A stretch of DNA of 64,000 nucleotides from Oscillospiraceae bacterium (GTDB lineage Bacteria > Bacillota > Clostridia > Oscillospirales > Acutalibacteraceae), in assembly GCA_015065645.1 (NCBI GenBank), contig SVPW01000003.1:28362-92361 (forward strand). The letters are read 5' to 3'. Below the pieces are notes generated by a model. That model was not told the origin of the DNA and made no database searches. It saw only the letters and a program-made list of their open reading frames with translations. This document shows positions 49,917-59,577 of the stretch, one piece after another. Each line of letters starts with the position of its first letter. The first letter of the stretch is position 1. Made by a program: the position numbers and the translations under genes.

Positions 49917-50926
49917 CTGAGTTAAAAAGTATTTTGTTTGAACTTTCAGCGGCTGATGGTGCAGCTTATGTAAACAATGCCGCAAAAACTGCCGAGCGAA
50001 TGCTCGGCGCTTTTGCCGATGTAGAGCGTAACGGTAATACCGTTATCGGAAAAATGGTTGGCGAAAGTGACTATACCATTATGCTTGATGCTCATATAGA
50101 TGAGGTTTCATTTGTTGTGACCGATGTTGATGATGAAGGCTTTATTACCGTCCAAAAGGCGGGGGGAGTGGATCTTCGCATCTTGCCGGCTCAGATTGTA
50201 ACGGTTCAAGGTAAAGAGGATATACCTGCTGTTTTTTGCAGTACACCACCGCATCTTTCAAGTGGGGACACAGAATATAACGATATTTCAAAAATAAAGC
50301 TTGATACCATGCTTGGCGAAAAATCAAAGGATATAGTATCATTGGGCGATGTTGTTACATGGAGAAATAAGCCTATAGAATTGGTATCAAATCGTGTTAC
50401 GGGAAAGGCATTTGATGACCGTGCCGCCGTTGCCTGCCTTTTGTTTTTGGCAAAAAGATTAAGTGGTAAAAAGCTTCCTATGAATGTAGTTTTTGCTTTT
50501 AGTGACCAGGAGGAGCTTGGAATGCGTGGCGCACGCACAGCTTCATACACAGTTACACCCGATGAGGCTATTGCTTTGGATGTAAGCTTTGCTACAGCCC
50601 CGGATGTTTCCGCTACTGAGGGCGGTGAGCTTTCAAAGGGAGCTATGATTGGTATAAGTCCTATTTTGGACAAGTTCTTAACAGAAAAACTGATTGCTGT
50701 TGCAAAGGAAAATAATATTCCGTTTCAAAGTGAAGTAATGGGCGGTAACACAGGAACTAATGCAGATGTTATCTCTGTAAATAAAAGCGGTGTAAAAACA
50801 GGGCTTATTTCCATTCCGCTTAGGAATATGCACACACCGGTAGAGGTTATTGACCTCGATGATATGGTTTCGGTGTGCGATATTTTAGAAAAATATATAC
50901 TTTCGGGAGGCGGTATGGATGTTTGA
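49913..50926 (+). CDS. M42-family metallopeptidase, copy 1
   Basis: A 337-residue dinuclear aminopeptidase/glucanase of family M42. Metal and catalytic motifs: MLDAHIDEVSFVV (first His/Asp), KAFDDRAAVACLL, SDQEELGMRGA (catalytic Glu pair), and NMHTPVEVIDLDDM, holding the last His ligand. A substrate-binding middle domain lies at about 80-160. It degrades peptides in the cytosol, often as a dodecamer. It overlaps murD by 4 bases and the second M42 gene by 8 bases. Confidence 0.9.
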   Translation: MTELKSILFELSAADGAAYVNNAAKTAERMLGAFADVERNGNTVIGKMVGESDYTIMLDAHIDEVSFVVTDVDDEGFITVQKAGGVDLRILPAQIVTVQGKEDIPAVFCSTPPHLSSGDTEYNDISKIKLDTMLGEKSKDIVSLGDVVTWRNKPIELVSNRVTGKAFDDRAAVACLLFLAKRLSGKKLPMNVVFAFSDQEELGMRGARTASYTVTPDEAIALDVSFATAPDVSATEGGELSKGAMIGISPILDKFLTEKLIAVAKENNIPFQSEVMGGNTGTNADVISVNKSGVKTGLISIPLRNMHTPVEVIDLDDMVSVCDILEKYILSGGGMDV

Positions 50927-51929
50927 GCTTCTCAAAAAGCTTTGTCTTGCAGATGCAACATCAGGCGATGAAACTGCTGTGAGGGATATTATTATTTCCG
51001 AGATTGACGGTTTTTGTGATTGGAAAATAGATAATTGCGGTAATATATTGGTTGAGAAAAAGGGTAAAAAAAGGTCGGTAAAACGGCTTATGCTTGATGC
51101 TCATACCGATGAAGTGGGTCTTATCATAAGCGGAGTTACGGCTGAAGGCTGTTTAAAATTTAAAACAGTTGGTGGAATTGATACCGCTGTAATGGCAGGT
51201 CGCAGGGTGCGTATAAACGGTAAGCTTCCCGGTGTTATCGGTATAAAGCCTATACACCTTTTAAAGGGTGACGATGCTAAAAAGTTACCCAAAGAGGATG
51301 CCTTATATATTGATATAGGTGCTGCGGATAAGGATGATGCTTTAAAGTATGTTTCACTTGGTGACCGTGCCGTAATTTTAGGTGAATGGATTGAAAACGA
51401 AGAAAAAATTCTCTCAAAAGCACTTGATGACCGTGTTGGCTGTGCTGTTCTTATAAAGCTTTTGCGTGAAGCGAGTGAATATGATTTCTGTGCTTCATTT
51501 TCGTGGGGCGAAGAGGTTGGTTTAAGAGGTGCTAAAACAGCGGCATTTGCACTTAATCCTCAGTCTGCAATCGTTTTAGAGGGCACCACTGCCGCAGATA
51601 TTGCGTCTGTAAGCGGAGCTGAAAGGGTTTGTGAGTTGTCAAAGGGCGTTGTGGTTTCGTTTATGGACCGTTCAACCGTTTATGATAGGGAATATTATAA
51701 CCGTGCTTTATCAAGCGGATTGCTTTGCCAAACCAAAACCGCAGTTTCGGGCGGTAATGATTCGGGTGCTATACATCTTTGCCGTGAAGGGGTGAGAACG
51801 ATAGCACTTTCGGCACCCTGCCGTTATATACATTCGGCTTCATCTGTTGTAGATAAGCGTGATATTACAGCTATGTATGATATGGCTAAATATATGATAA
51901 ACGGTATATGCAGCGGTGAAATAAAGTGA
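50919..51929 (+). CDS. M42-family metallopeptidase, copy 2
   Basis: A 336-residue paralog of the preceding peptidase. Motifs: MLDAHTDEVGLII, ALDDRVGCAVLI, SWGEEVGLRGAK, and RYIHSASSVVDKRD. Sequence identity to copy 1 is modest apart from the motifs, so this is an old duplication rather than a recent one. Two copies in a row could form hetero-oligomers or split specificity. GGAGGCGGT lies before the start. Overlaps the GNAT gene by 4 bases. Confidence 0.9.
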   Translation: MFELLKKLCLADATSGDETAVRDIIISEIDGFCDWKIDNCGNILVEKKGKKRSVKRLMLDAHTDEVGLIISGVTAEGCLKFKTVGGIDTAVMAGRRVRINGKLPGVIGIKPIHLLKGDDAKKLPKEDALYIDIGAADKDDALKYVSLGDRAVILGEWIENEEKILSKALDDRVGCAVLIKLLREASEYDFCASFSWGEEVGLRGAKTAAFALNPQSAIVLEGTTAADIASVSGAERVCELSKGVVVSFMDRSTVYDREYYNRALSSGLLCQTKTAVSGGNDSGAIHLCREGVRTIALSAPCRYIHSASSVVDKRDITAMYDMAKYMINGICSGEIK

Positions 51930-52603
51930 TAAGTCTTACAAATAATATACCCTCGGTAAATGCTGTCAGTGCAGAATGGATAAAGGTGCGTTGCACCTTT
52001 GAGTGCTATCCTGATAATGCGCTTTTTTGGGTTCAAGATAACGAAAAAGCCTTTATTTCTATGACCGATGGTAATATGGTAATCTATAATAACGGGGCAG
52101 ATTTGCAGGAGCTTAAAGGGTTTGTTGATATGATAAATCCGTGTTGCGTTTTTTCTGATTTAAAAACGCTGAATGCAATAGAACGCTGTCCCACAGAGCC
52201 TTCTTTGGTTATGGCAAGGCTTGCCGATATTGATGATGAGCATCTTTCCGATACCGCTTCAAGCCGTGTGCTTTATGATATGCTTGATGTTGAAGGCCTG
52301 AGCTTGCCGCAGTATGAATATTTTGCGGTGGATATTTGCCGCCGATTAAATCACGGTTTAGCACAGTATTTTGTAAAACAGGGTGTTTGTGCCGCAATTT
52401 CTCTTCATACGGGAGATTATTGCATTATGAACGGTATTGCAAGTCATCAAAAAGGTGGCGGTACTATCGCTATGAACGGAATTTTAGGCAAAAATAAGGG
52501 TAGGAATTTTGTTGCCTGCTGCAGACCGTGTGTTAAAGAATTTTATGAAAAAAACGGCTTTAGTTTACAGTATGAAGCCGGATATTGGGTGAAAAATAAA
52601 TGA
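51926..52603 (+). CDS. GNAT-family N-acetyltransferase-like protein
   Basis: A 225-residue protein starting at GTG, with a GNAT-like C-terminal half (HQKGGGTIAMNGILGKNKGRNFVACCRPCVKEFYEKNGF). There the usual acetyl-CoA loop RGxGxG appears as a relaxed form. The first ~110 residues (TFECYPDNALFWVQDNEKAFISM) look like a degenerate GNAT half. Acetyl transfer to small molecules or proteins is expected but the substrate is unknown. It overlaps both neighbours by 4 bases, so it is part of the murD-M42 operon. Confidence 0.7.
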   Translation: MISLTNNIPSVNAVSAEWIKVRCTFECYPDNALFWVQDNEKAFISMTDGNMVIYNNGADLQELKGFVDMINPCCVFSDLKTLNAIERCPTEPSLVMARLADIDDEHLSDTASSRVLYDMLDVEGLSLPQYEYFAVDICRRLNHGLAQYFVKQGVCAAISLHTGDYCIMNGIASHQKGGGTIAMNGILGKNKGRNFVACCRPCVKEFYEKNGFSLQYEAGYWVKNK

Positions 52604-53889
52604 ATTTCTTTAAAATTGATGAAAAGTTAGAGGCGCTTGATAAAAGAATAATTGAAAAGGTGCGTCCTCAATTTGAATATATTGATGCTATTACCGAATA
52701 TAATCAGCAAAAGGTATTATCCTCTTTTATTAAGCACAAAGTAAGTGCTGTGCATTTAGGTGTTTCCACAGGATACGGTTATGATGACCCCGGCCGTGAT
52801 ACGCTGGAAAAAATAATGGCAGAGTGTATGGGAGCTGAAGATTCGCTTATCCGTCACAGCTTTGCTTCGGGTACACATACCTTAACGGTTGCCCTTTTCG
52901 GTATTTTAAGACCGGGGGATAAGGTGCTTGTGCTCACAGGCAGACCTTACGATACCATTACCGGTGTTTTTGGAATAGATGGTGAATCTGATGGTTCACT
53001 TCGTGATTTCGGTGTGGAATACCACGAAATTCCCCTTCTTCCCGATGGTACTCCCGATATTAATTCCATTCGTTCTGAGCTTGCTTGGAATAACTATAAA
53101 ATGGCTTATATTCAGCGTTCAAGAGGATATAGTCTGCGCCCAACACTTACCATAGATAAAATTGAAGAGCTTTGCAAGGCGGTTAAATCCGTATCAAGAG
53201 ATACCGTTATAATGGTGGATAATTGCTATGGTGAGTTTGTTGAAAAGCTTGAGCCGTGTGATGTTGGGGCTGACCTTTGTGCAGGCTCACTCATAAAAAA
53301 TCCGGGTGGCGGAATTGCGCCCACAGGCGGTTACATAGCAGGCAAAAAGGAGCTTGTTGAAAAATGTGCCGCAAGAATGACCTGCCCCGGTGTCGGCCGT
53401 GAAGTGGGTGCCACATTGGGACTTAACCGTGAACTTTATTTGGGACTTTTTTCTGCTCCGCATGTTGTTGGTGAATCGCTTAAAACAGCGGTTTATTCGG
53501 CAGCTATTTTGGGGGCTCTCGGCTATGAGGTATCACCTGAATATGACGAAAAACGTGGTGATATTATTGAGTCGGTAACATTGGGCTCAAGGGATGCTAT
53601 GGTGGCTTTTTGTCAGGGGATGCAAATGGGGGCTCCTGTGGATTCCTTTGTAACACCCGAACCGTGGAATATGCCGGGTTACGATGACCCCGTAATAATG
53701 GCGGCAGGTGCATTTACATTGGGCTCCTCAATAGAGCTTTCGGCAGATGGACCGTTAAGACCTCCGTATGCTGCTTGGATGCAGGGCGGACTTAATTTCC
53801 ACAGTGCAAAATGCGGTGTGCTTTTAGCAATTCAAAGTATGATTGATAAGGGGCTTACAAGGGTAAGACCTCAAAGCCTTAACTTTTAA
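52600..53889 (+). CDS. Methionine gamma-lyase-like PLP enzyme (aluminium-resistance family)
   Basis: A 429-residue PLP-dependent enzyme of the family often labelled methionine gamma-lyase or aluminium resistance protein. SVHLGVSTG-like and SGYGYDDPGRDTLEKI segments near residue 60, SFASGTHTLTVALFG and VMVDNCYGEFVE are characteristic. The Schiff-base Lys is in GSLIKNPGGGIAPTGGYIAG. It probably cleaves or transsulfurates sulfur amino acids. It directly follows the GNAT gene with a 4-base overlap and ends the operon apart from the next, loosely linked gene. Confidence 0.88.
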   Translation: MNFFKIDEKLEALDKRIIEKVRPQFEYIDAITEYNQQKVLSSFIKHKVSAVHLGVSTGYGYDDPGRDTLEKIMAECMGAEDSLIRHSFASGTHTLTVALFGILRPGDKVLVLTGRPYDTITGVFGIDGESDGSLRDFGVEYHEIPLLPDGTPDINSIRSELAWNNYKMAYIQRSRGYSLRPTLTIDKIEELCKAVKSVSRDTVIMVDNCYGEFVEKLEPCDVGADLCAGSLIKNPGGGIAPTGGYIAGKKELVEKCAARMTCPGVGREVGATLGLNRELYLGLFSAPHVVGESLKTAVYSAAILGALGYEVSPEYDEKRGDIIESVTLGSRDAMVAFCQGMQMGAPVDSFVTPEPWNMPGYDDPVIMAAGAFTLGSSIELSADGPLRPPYAAWMQGGLNFHSAKCGVLLAIQSMIDKGLTRVRPQSLNF

Positions 53890-53922
53890 TTTTAAAATTT
53901 AATATTTGTTAGGAGAAAATAT

Positions 53923-54591
53923 ATGGAACGCATTTTTGCAGGTGAGGTATATGATATTGTTCCTCAGCCTAATTCAATAATATTTTCCTACTGCAAGGAA
54001 AAGAAGGATAATTGCGTTGTAGTGGGATATAAAATGCTGTCCCTTGATGATAACCGTATAACCGATGTTGCAAAAAATATATATCAGCTTTCAAAGTTTG
54101 GAAGTAATTACCGTTCGGTATCGGCACTTTGTAATAACTATATTACCGCAAGGGCTTTGGTGCTTCCTAATACAAAGGTTTTTTTGGTTGAGGATGATGG
54201 TTCAACCACACTGTTTGATACTGATGGTTCGCCTATTTATAGGGGAGATGTGCTTTATAGGGGGAATACACCGTCTGATGTTGCAGTGTATAAGAATACT
54301 ATCTGGGCTTGCTATCCAAAAGCTAATGTGCTGTTACGCTTTAACCTTATGACCATGCGTGAGGAGCTGAGAATAGGCGGTAATCGTTCACCGTTTGAAT
54401 GTCCAAATGATATTTTTGTTGATGGTGATTATGCTGTTATCAGCTCAAGCGGTTCAAATAAGCTTGTAAAGGTGGAGCTTTCAAATTATTCGGTAGAGGA
54501 TTATAAGGAATTTTCCGAATCGGTTTACAGCTATGTAAAGCTTCAATCAAAAGAGTTTGTGGTTATGGAATCGGGACTGTATGTATTATAA
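53923..54591 (+). CDS. Conserved hypothetical protein, beta-propeller-like
   Basis: A 222-residue soluble protein with no clear family. Repeated beta-rich blocks (NSIIFSYCKEKKDNCVVVGYK, SVSALCNNYITARALVLPNTKVFLVEDDGS, CPNDIFVDGDYAVISSSGSNKLVKV) suggest blade-like repeats of a small propeller. No signal peptide, TM segment or catalytic motif is seen. TAGGAGAAA precedes the ATG. It lies 33 bases after the PLP enzyme gene and may be its cotranscribed partner. Function unknown. Confidence 0.7.
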   Translation: MERIFAGEVYDIVPQPNSIIFSYCKEKKDNCVVVGYKMLSLDDNRITDVAKNIYQLSKFGSNYRSVSALCNNYITARALVLPNTKVFLVEDDGSTTLFDTDGSPIYRGDVLYRGNTPSDVAVYKNTIWACYPKANVLLRFNLMTMREELRIGGNRSPFECPNDIFVDGDYAVISSSGSNKLVKVELSNYSVEDYKEFSESVYSYVKLQSKEFVVMESGLYVL

Positions 54592-54630
54592 TTGTTTGTA
54601 AAAAAACGGTAATTTACTGTTAAAAAACAC

Positions 54631-54659
54631 TTGACAAAGTGGGTTTGGTATGGTAGAAT
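54631..54659 (+). promoter_or_regulatory. Promoter of the rplU-prp-rpmA operon
   Basis: TTGACA, a 17-bp spacer and TAGAAT. Confidence 0.85.
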
Positions 54660-54665
54660 ACTCAA

Positions 54666-54750
54666 GCCGCATACTGCGGGCTTTTAAAGTTATGCCTAAA
54701 TTTTAGGTGTACGCCTTCGAGTAGCGAGACTGTAAATATCAGGTAGGTGT
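54666..54750 (+). promoter_or_regulatory. Ribosomal protein L21 leader
   Basis: The ~90-nt leader before rplU has the expected stem GCCGCAT-ac-TGCGGGC, the segment TTTTAGGTGTACGCCTTCGAGTA, and a 3' AGGTAGGTG. It fits the L21 leader found upstream of rplU in Firmicutes, thought to bind L21 or another product of the operon. Confidence 0.65.
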
Positions 54751-54757
54751 CAAAAAA

Positions 54758-55063
54758 ATGTACGCAATTATCGAAACCGGCGGAAAGCAGTACCGTGTTC
54801 AGAACGGTGATGTTATCTATGTTGAAAAACTCAACGCTCAGGCTGATGAGGAGGTAACCTTTGATAAGGTTGTAGCTGTAAACGATAAGGCTTTGAAGGT
54901 AGGAGCTCCCTATGTTGAAGGCGTTGTTGTAAAGGGTACCGTTCTCAAAACCGGTAAGGCTAAGAAGGTAACTGTATTTACCTATAAGCCTAAGAAGGGT
55001 TGTGCCCGCAAGATGGGTCACAGACAGCCTTACACAAAGGTACAGATTAACGAGATTGGTTAA
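54758..55063 (+). CDS. rplU: 50S ribosomal protein L21
   Basis: A 101-residue large-subunit ribosomal protein. The start [17 protein letters not shown] and the C-terminal [15 protein letters not shown] are family signatures. AGGTAGGTG precedes the ATG. The stop lies 2 bases before the Prp start, the canonical rplU-prp-rpmA order. Confidence 0.98.
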   Translation: MYAIIETGGKQYRVQNGDVIYVEKLNAQADEEVTFDKVVAVNDKALKVGAPYVEGVVVKGTVLKTGKAKKVTVFTYKPKKGCARKMGHRQPYTKVQINEIG

Positions 55064-55065
55064 TT

Positions 55066-55383
55066 ATGACTCAAGTGGAGTTTTTTTATGACCGAAGCGG
55101 TGTGAACGGTTTTTCGGTCAAAGGTCACAGCTCTTTTAACTGTGACGATGAAGAGGGAAAGGTTGTTTGTTCGGCGGTGTCCTCTGCGGTTTATATGACT
55201 GCAAACACCCTGACCGAAATAATTGGAGATATTTGTGATATTGATGTTGATGATGCGCTTTTTGTACTGCGTGATAAAACATTAAGTCATGAGGGAAGAC
55301 TTGTTTTAGAGGGTCTTAAACTCCATTTATCTGAGCTTTCCTTAGAATACACAGAACGAATCAAGATTCTTACGGAGGTGTAG
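55066..55383 (+). CDS. prp: Ribosomal-processing cysteine protease Prp
   Basis: A 105-residue cysteine protease that removes the N-terminal leader of ribosomal protein L27 in Firmicutes and relatives. The catalytic His is in FSVKGHSSF and the Cys in VVCSAVSSAVYMT (about residue 34). Position between rplU and rpmA confirms the call, and the adjacent L27 retains the cleavable leader. Confidence 0.95.
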   Translation: MTQVEFFYDRSGVNGFSVKGHSSFNCDDEEGKVVCSAVSSAVYMTANTLTEIIGDICDIDVDDALFVLRDKTLSHEGRLVLEGLKLHLSELSLEYTERIKILTEV

Positions 55384-55386
55384 ACG

Positions 55387-55671
55387 ATGTTAAAGATAAA
55401 TATTCAGCTTTTTGCTCATAAAAAAGGTATGGGTTCTACCAAGAACGGTCGTGACAGTGAGGCTAAGCGTCTCGGCGTAAAGCGTGCTGACGGTCAGTTT
55501 GTTCTTGCAGGCAACATCCTCGTTCGCCAGAGAGGTACCCACATCCACGCAGGCAATAATGTTGGCCGTGGTTCTGATGATACCCTGTTTGCCCTTATTG
55601 ATGGCAAGGTTAAGTTCGAGCGTCTCGGAAAGGACCGTAAGCAGGTTAGTATCTACGCTGTAGAACAGTAA
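55387..55671 (+). CDS. rpmA: 50S ribosomal protein L27, precursor form
   Basis: A 94-residue ribosomal protein at the peptidyl-transferase centre. It begins with [10 protein letters not shown] followed by [13 protein letters not shown]. Mature L27 starts after the ...FA bond, so the first nine or ten residues are the leader cut by Prp. The rest ([22 protein letters not shown]) is normal. AGGTG precedes the ATG; a strong terminator follows. Confidence 0.98.
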   Translation: MLKINIQLFAHKKGMGSTKNGRDSEAKRLGVKRADGQFVLAGNILVRQRGTHIHAGNNVGRGSDDTLFALIDGKVKFERLGKDRKQVSIYAVEQ

Positions 55672-55677
55672 AAAATT

Positions 55678-55717
55678 CATCCGGGCGGCAAAAAAGTGCC
55701 TGCCCGGATTTTTTTGT
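55678..55717 (+). terminator. Terminator of rplU-prp-rpmA
   Basis: ATCCGGGCGGCA and TGCC-t-GCCCGGAT pair around AAAAAG, followed by a seven-base T run. Confidence 0.92.
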
Positions 55718-55743
55718 TTTATATTGTTGATAATATAATAGGT

Positions 55744-55918
55744 TAGGCGAAACAATCCTGTTTCGCCGCAAAATCTTTGATTTTGCGACAAATTTTCATT
55801 GAAAATTTGTCTCTTTCTATTGAAATGAATGTAGTACCAAATTAAATATTACAATTTAATTTGGTGTAAGCAGCTTTATAAAGCGGCTTACCGAAACGCT
55901 TAAAAGCGTTTCGCCTGA
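55744..55918. repeat. Chain of six hairpins flanked by a terminal inverted repeat
   Basis: Consecutive stems: GGCGAAAC/GTTTCGCC (55746-55767), GCAAAATC/GATTTTGC (55768-55786), ACAAATTTTC/GAAAATTTGT (55788-55810), CCAAATTAAAT/ATTTAATTTGG (55837-55864), GTAAGC-GCTT/AAGC-GCTTAC (55866-55891) and GAAACGCTT/AAGCGTTTC (55893-55912). The outer ends TTAGGCGAAAC and GTTTCGCCTGA are also complementary at 10 of 11 positions. No gene is encoded. Confidence 0.8.
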
Positions 55919-55957
55919 CTATAATAATTATAATAAATTCGTCATAGGAGGAAAATT

Positions 55958-56350
55958 ATGAAGGTATGTCATGTATGTATGGCTGAATGTCCGGATGATG
56001 CTGAGCTTTGTGCTGTTTGTGGGGCGGAGCTTAAAACACAAGAAGAGATAGCGGCTCAAAAACAGGAGGAAAAAACAATTAAAAATCCTGTGCTTGCGGC
56101 TTCGGTGGAGGATGTTGTAACGGCTGAAATTTACCGTGATGTTTTGAGTGAAAACGGAATACCTTTTTCTTGTGATGAAGCCGAACAGGATGGTTCAATG
56201 AAGGTGCTTTTTGGCGGAGGCTTTGTTGCTGAGGATATTTATGTTGATGAATCAGATCTTGCTGTTGCTGAAAAGCTTTATGAAGAGGTTTTGAATTCCG
56301 CTTCCTCTTTTGATGATTTTGATGATGATTTCGAAGAGTTTGAGGAATAA
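55958..56350 (+). CDS. Zinc-ribbon plus DUF2007-type signal-transducing protein
   Basis: A 130-residue soluble protein. The N-terminus is a zinc ribbon (CHVCMAECPDDAELCAVCGAEL). The body (residues ~48-112) is a DUF2007-like domain: AEIYRDVLSENGIPFSCDEA, then LFGGGFVAEDIYVDESDLAVAEKLYEEV. The tail is strongly acidic. DUF2007 is called putative signal transducing, related in fold to ACT/PII-like units, but without known function. AGGAGG precedes the ATG. It is 5 bases before a second DUF2007-type gene and upstream of obgE in one operon. Confidence 0.78.
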   Translation: MKVCHVCMAECPDDAELCAVCGAELKTQEEIAAQKQEEKTIKNPVLAASVEDVVTAEIYRDVLSENGIPFSCDEAEQDGSMKVLFGGGFVAEDIYVDESDLAVAEKLYEEVLNSASSFDDFDDDFEEFEE

Positions 56351-56355
56351 TATTT

Positions 56356-56637
56356 ATGAAATTTTGGGGCAAAAGGGAAGAAAAAGGCACTCAAAAAAAG
56401 CAAAGGTCTATTCATATAAGTGACCTTGTTGCTTCAAGTATTTTTCAAGAAATTTTAAAGGATAATCAAATTCCGTTTATATGCCGTCAGCCGGGGGCGG
56501 GCGGTTATATAAAAATTGTTACGGGCGGATTGCTAACTACCGATGAAATAGTTGTAGATGAGAGTAATTATGATGCGGCAATGGAGTTGTATCATGCTTA
56601 TTTTGAAACAGAAACTGCGGAAGATGATGAGGAATAA
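56356..56637 (+). CDS. DUF2007-type small protein
   Basis: A 93-residue protein that repeats the plan of its neighbour without the zinc ribbon: a basic N-terminus, then SSIFQEILKDNQIPFICRQP, IVTGGLLTTDEIVVDESNYDAAMELYHAYF, and an acidic tail. The two probably arose by duplication and may interact. It ends 3 bases before obgE, so cotranslation with the GTPase is expected. Function unknown. Confidence 0.75.
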   Translation: MKFWGKREEKGTQKKQRSIHISDLVASSIFQEILKDNQIPFICRQPGAGGYIKIVTGGLLTTDEIVVDESNYDAAMELYHAYFETETAEDDEE

Positions 56638-58322
<1,685 letters not shown>

Positions 58323-58330
58323 TATGTTAA

Positions 58331-58361
58331 AAAACGGGCGGCCATTGGTCGCCCGTTTTTA
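58331..58361 (+). terminator. Terminator after mrnC
   Basis: AACGGGCGgCC and GGtCGCCCGTT pair around ATT with a TTTTT run. Confidence 0.88.
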
Positions 58362-58368
58362 TATTATT

Positions 58369-58503
58369 CAGCAAACTAAGGGAATCATTACAAAACAAAT
58401 AGGATTTCCAATATGGCAAAAATCATTTAATGACCACATTGTTCGCTGCAAAAAAGATTATAAAGAAATTTAGGAATATATAGAGAACAATGCTTTAAAA
58501 TAG
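58369..58503 (+). pseudogene. Relic of a REP-associated tyrosine transposase (RAYT/Transposase_17)
   Basis: Read from 58369, the translation gives QQTKGIITKQIG, FPIWQKSFNDHIVR, CKKDYKEI, then a TAG stop, then EYIENNALK and a second stop. This is the C-terminal end of the Y1/IS200-like RAYT family, where WQxxFxDHIIR and W-x-YIxxNP are conserved. The TAG stands where the family has Trp (TGG), so it is an inactivating substitution. The N-terminal catalytic half is absent; sequence upstream is the mrnC terminator. A dead fragment, not a gene. Confidence 0.75.
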
Positions 58504-58528
58504 AATGACATTGCTGTGATATTTTATA

Positions 58529-58560
58529 TTGTCACCGTACCGACTTGTAATAGTTGACAA
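58529..58560. promoter_or_regulatory. Candidate BirA operator
   Basis: TTGTCACCG-N14-AGTTGACAA resembles the BirA box TTGTNAACC-N14/15-GGTTNACAA. Its right arm overlaps the -35 hexamer of birA-bioY. The BirA encoded next has the HTH needed for autorepression. Confidence 0.5.
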
Positions 58561-58582
58561 TCGGTATTAAAACGGTTATAAT
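58554..58582 (+). promoter_or_regulatory. Promoter of birA-bioY
   Basis: TTGACA, a 17-bp spacer and TATAAT, 17 bp before the ATG. Confidence 0.88.
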
Positions 58583-58599
58583 TTTCCGGGGTGTTTGGT

Positions 58600-59577
58600 A
58601 TGAATTTAACAGAAAAGGTGCTTGAACAACTGATAATGACCGATGAGCCTGTTTCGGGTGAAAGCCTGGCTCAAAAGCTTATGGTCAGCCGTAATGCTGT
58701 TTGGAAAGCGGTGGAGGCTTTAAGAAAACAGGGTTATAATATTGAGGCCGCCACAAATAAGGGGTATATTTTGTCTTCACAAAATATGAAGCTTTGCGGC
58801 TTTCAAATCAAAAAGGCACTGAAAAATAATGATAATATATTGTTTTTTGATGAAACCGATTCCACTAATGCCGTAATAAAGCGTATTGCGGAGGAGGGTA
58901 CGGCAAAGGAAGGGACTATTGCGGTTGCATTAAGTCAGAATGCCGGCAGGGGAAGGCTTGGCAGAAGTTTTTTCTCTCCTTGTGGCGGAATATATATGAG
59001 TATTCTTTTGCGTCCTTCATTTTCTCCCGAACAGTGCCTTATGTTAACCGTTGCGGCGGCGGTTGCTGTGTGCCGTGCAATTGAGAAAAACAGTGATGCA
59101 AAATGTGAGATTAAATGGGTTAATGATATTTATATAAACGGAAAAAAGGTTTGCGGAATATTAACAGAGGGTGCTATTGAAGCCGAAACTGCAACGCTTA
59201 AATATGCCGTTTTGGGAATTGGTATAAATTTGAAATTGCCAAACGGCGGTTTCCCTGAGGATATTGCCGAGCGTGCAGCCGCAGTTTACAATAAAGAAAT
59301 TACGGCACAAAAAAAGGCACAGCTTATTGCCGATGTTGTTAATGAATTCTTTTATTTTTATGAAAATATTGAGAAAAAAGAATTTATGAAGCAATACCAA
59401 ATGCGTTCGTATCTCACAGGCAAAACCGTTTCCTATGAGCGTTATGGTGAAGTATTTACGGCTAAAGTTTTGGGAATTGATGAAAACGGCGGTTTAGAGG
59501 TTTTGCAAAACGGTGAGTATATAACCATCACCGCAGGGGATGTTTCGGTTAAACCTCAGGGTGAGAAGAATGGGTGA
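58600..59577 (+). CDS. birA: Biotin--[acetyl-CoA-carboxylase] ligase / biotin repressor
   Basis: A 325-residue bifunctional BirA. An N-terminal winged HTH (residues ~5-60: GESLAQKLMVSRNAVWKAVEALRKQG) is followed by the ligase core with FFDETDSTNAVIKR, QNAGRGRLGRSFFSP (biotinyl-AMP loop GRGRLGR), KWVNDIYINGKKVCGIL, and a C-terminal SH3-like domain. It biotinylates carboxylases and represses biotin genes. ATG at 58600 follows GGGGTG by seven bases. It overlaps bioY by 8 bases. Confidence 0.95.
   Translation: MNLTEKVLEQLIMTDEPVSGESLAQKLMVSRNAVWKAVEALRKQGYNIEAATNKGYILSSQNMKLCGFQIKKALKNNDNILFFDETDSTNAVIKRIAEEGTAKEGTIAVALSQNAGRGRLGRSFFSPCGGIYMSILLRPSFSPEQCLMLTVAAAVAVCRAIEKNSDAKCEIKWVNDIYINGKKVCGILTEGAIEAETATLKYAVLGIGINLKLPNGGFPEDIAERAAAVYNKEITAQKKAQLIADVVNEFFYFYENIEKKEFMKQYQMRSYLTGKTVSYERYGEVFTAKVLGIDENGGLEVLQNGEYITITAGDVSVKPQGEKNG

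Noticed and set aside
55744..55918. A tandem of ordinary transcription terminators
   Set aside because: The true rpmA terminator with a T run already ends at 55717, and most stems here lack T runs.
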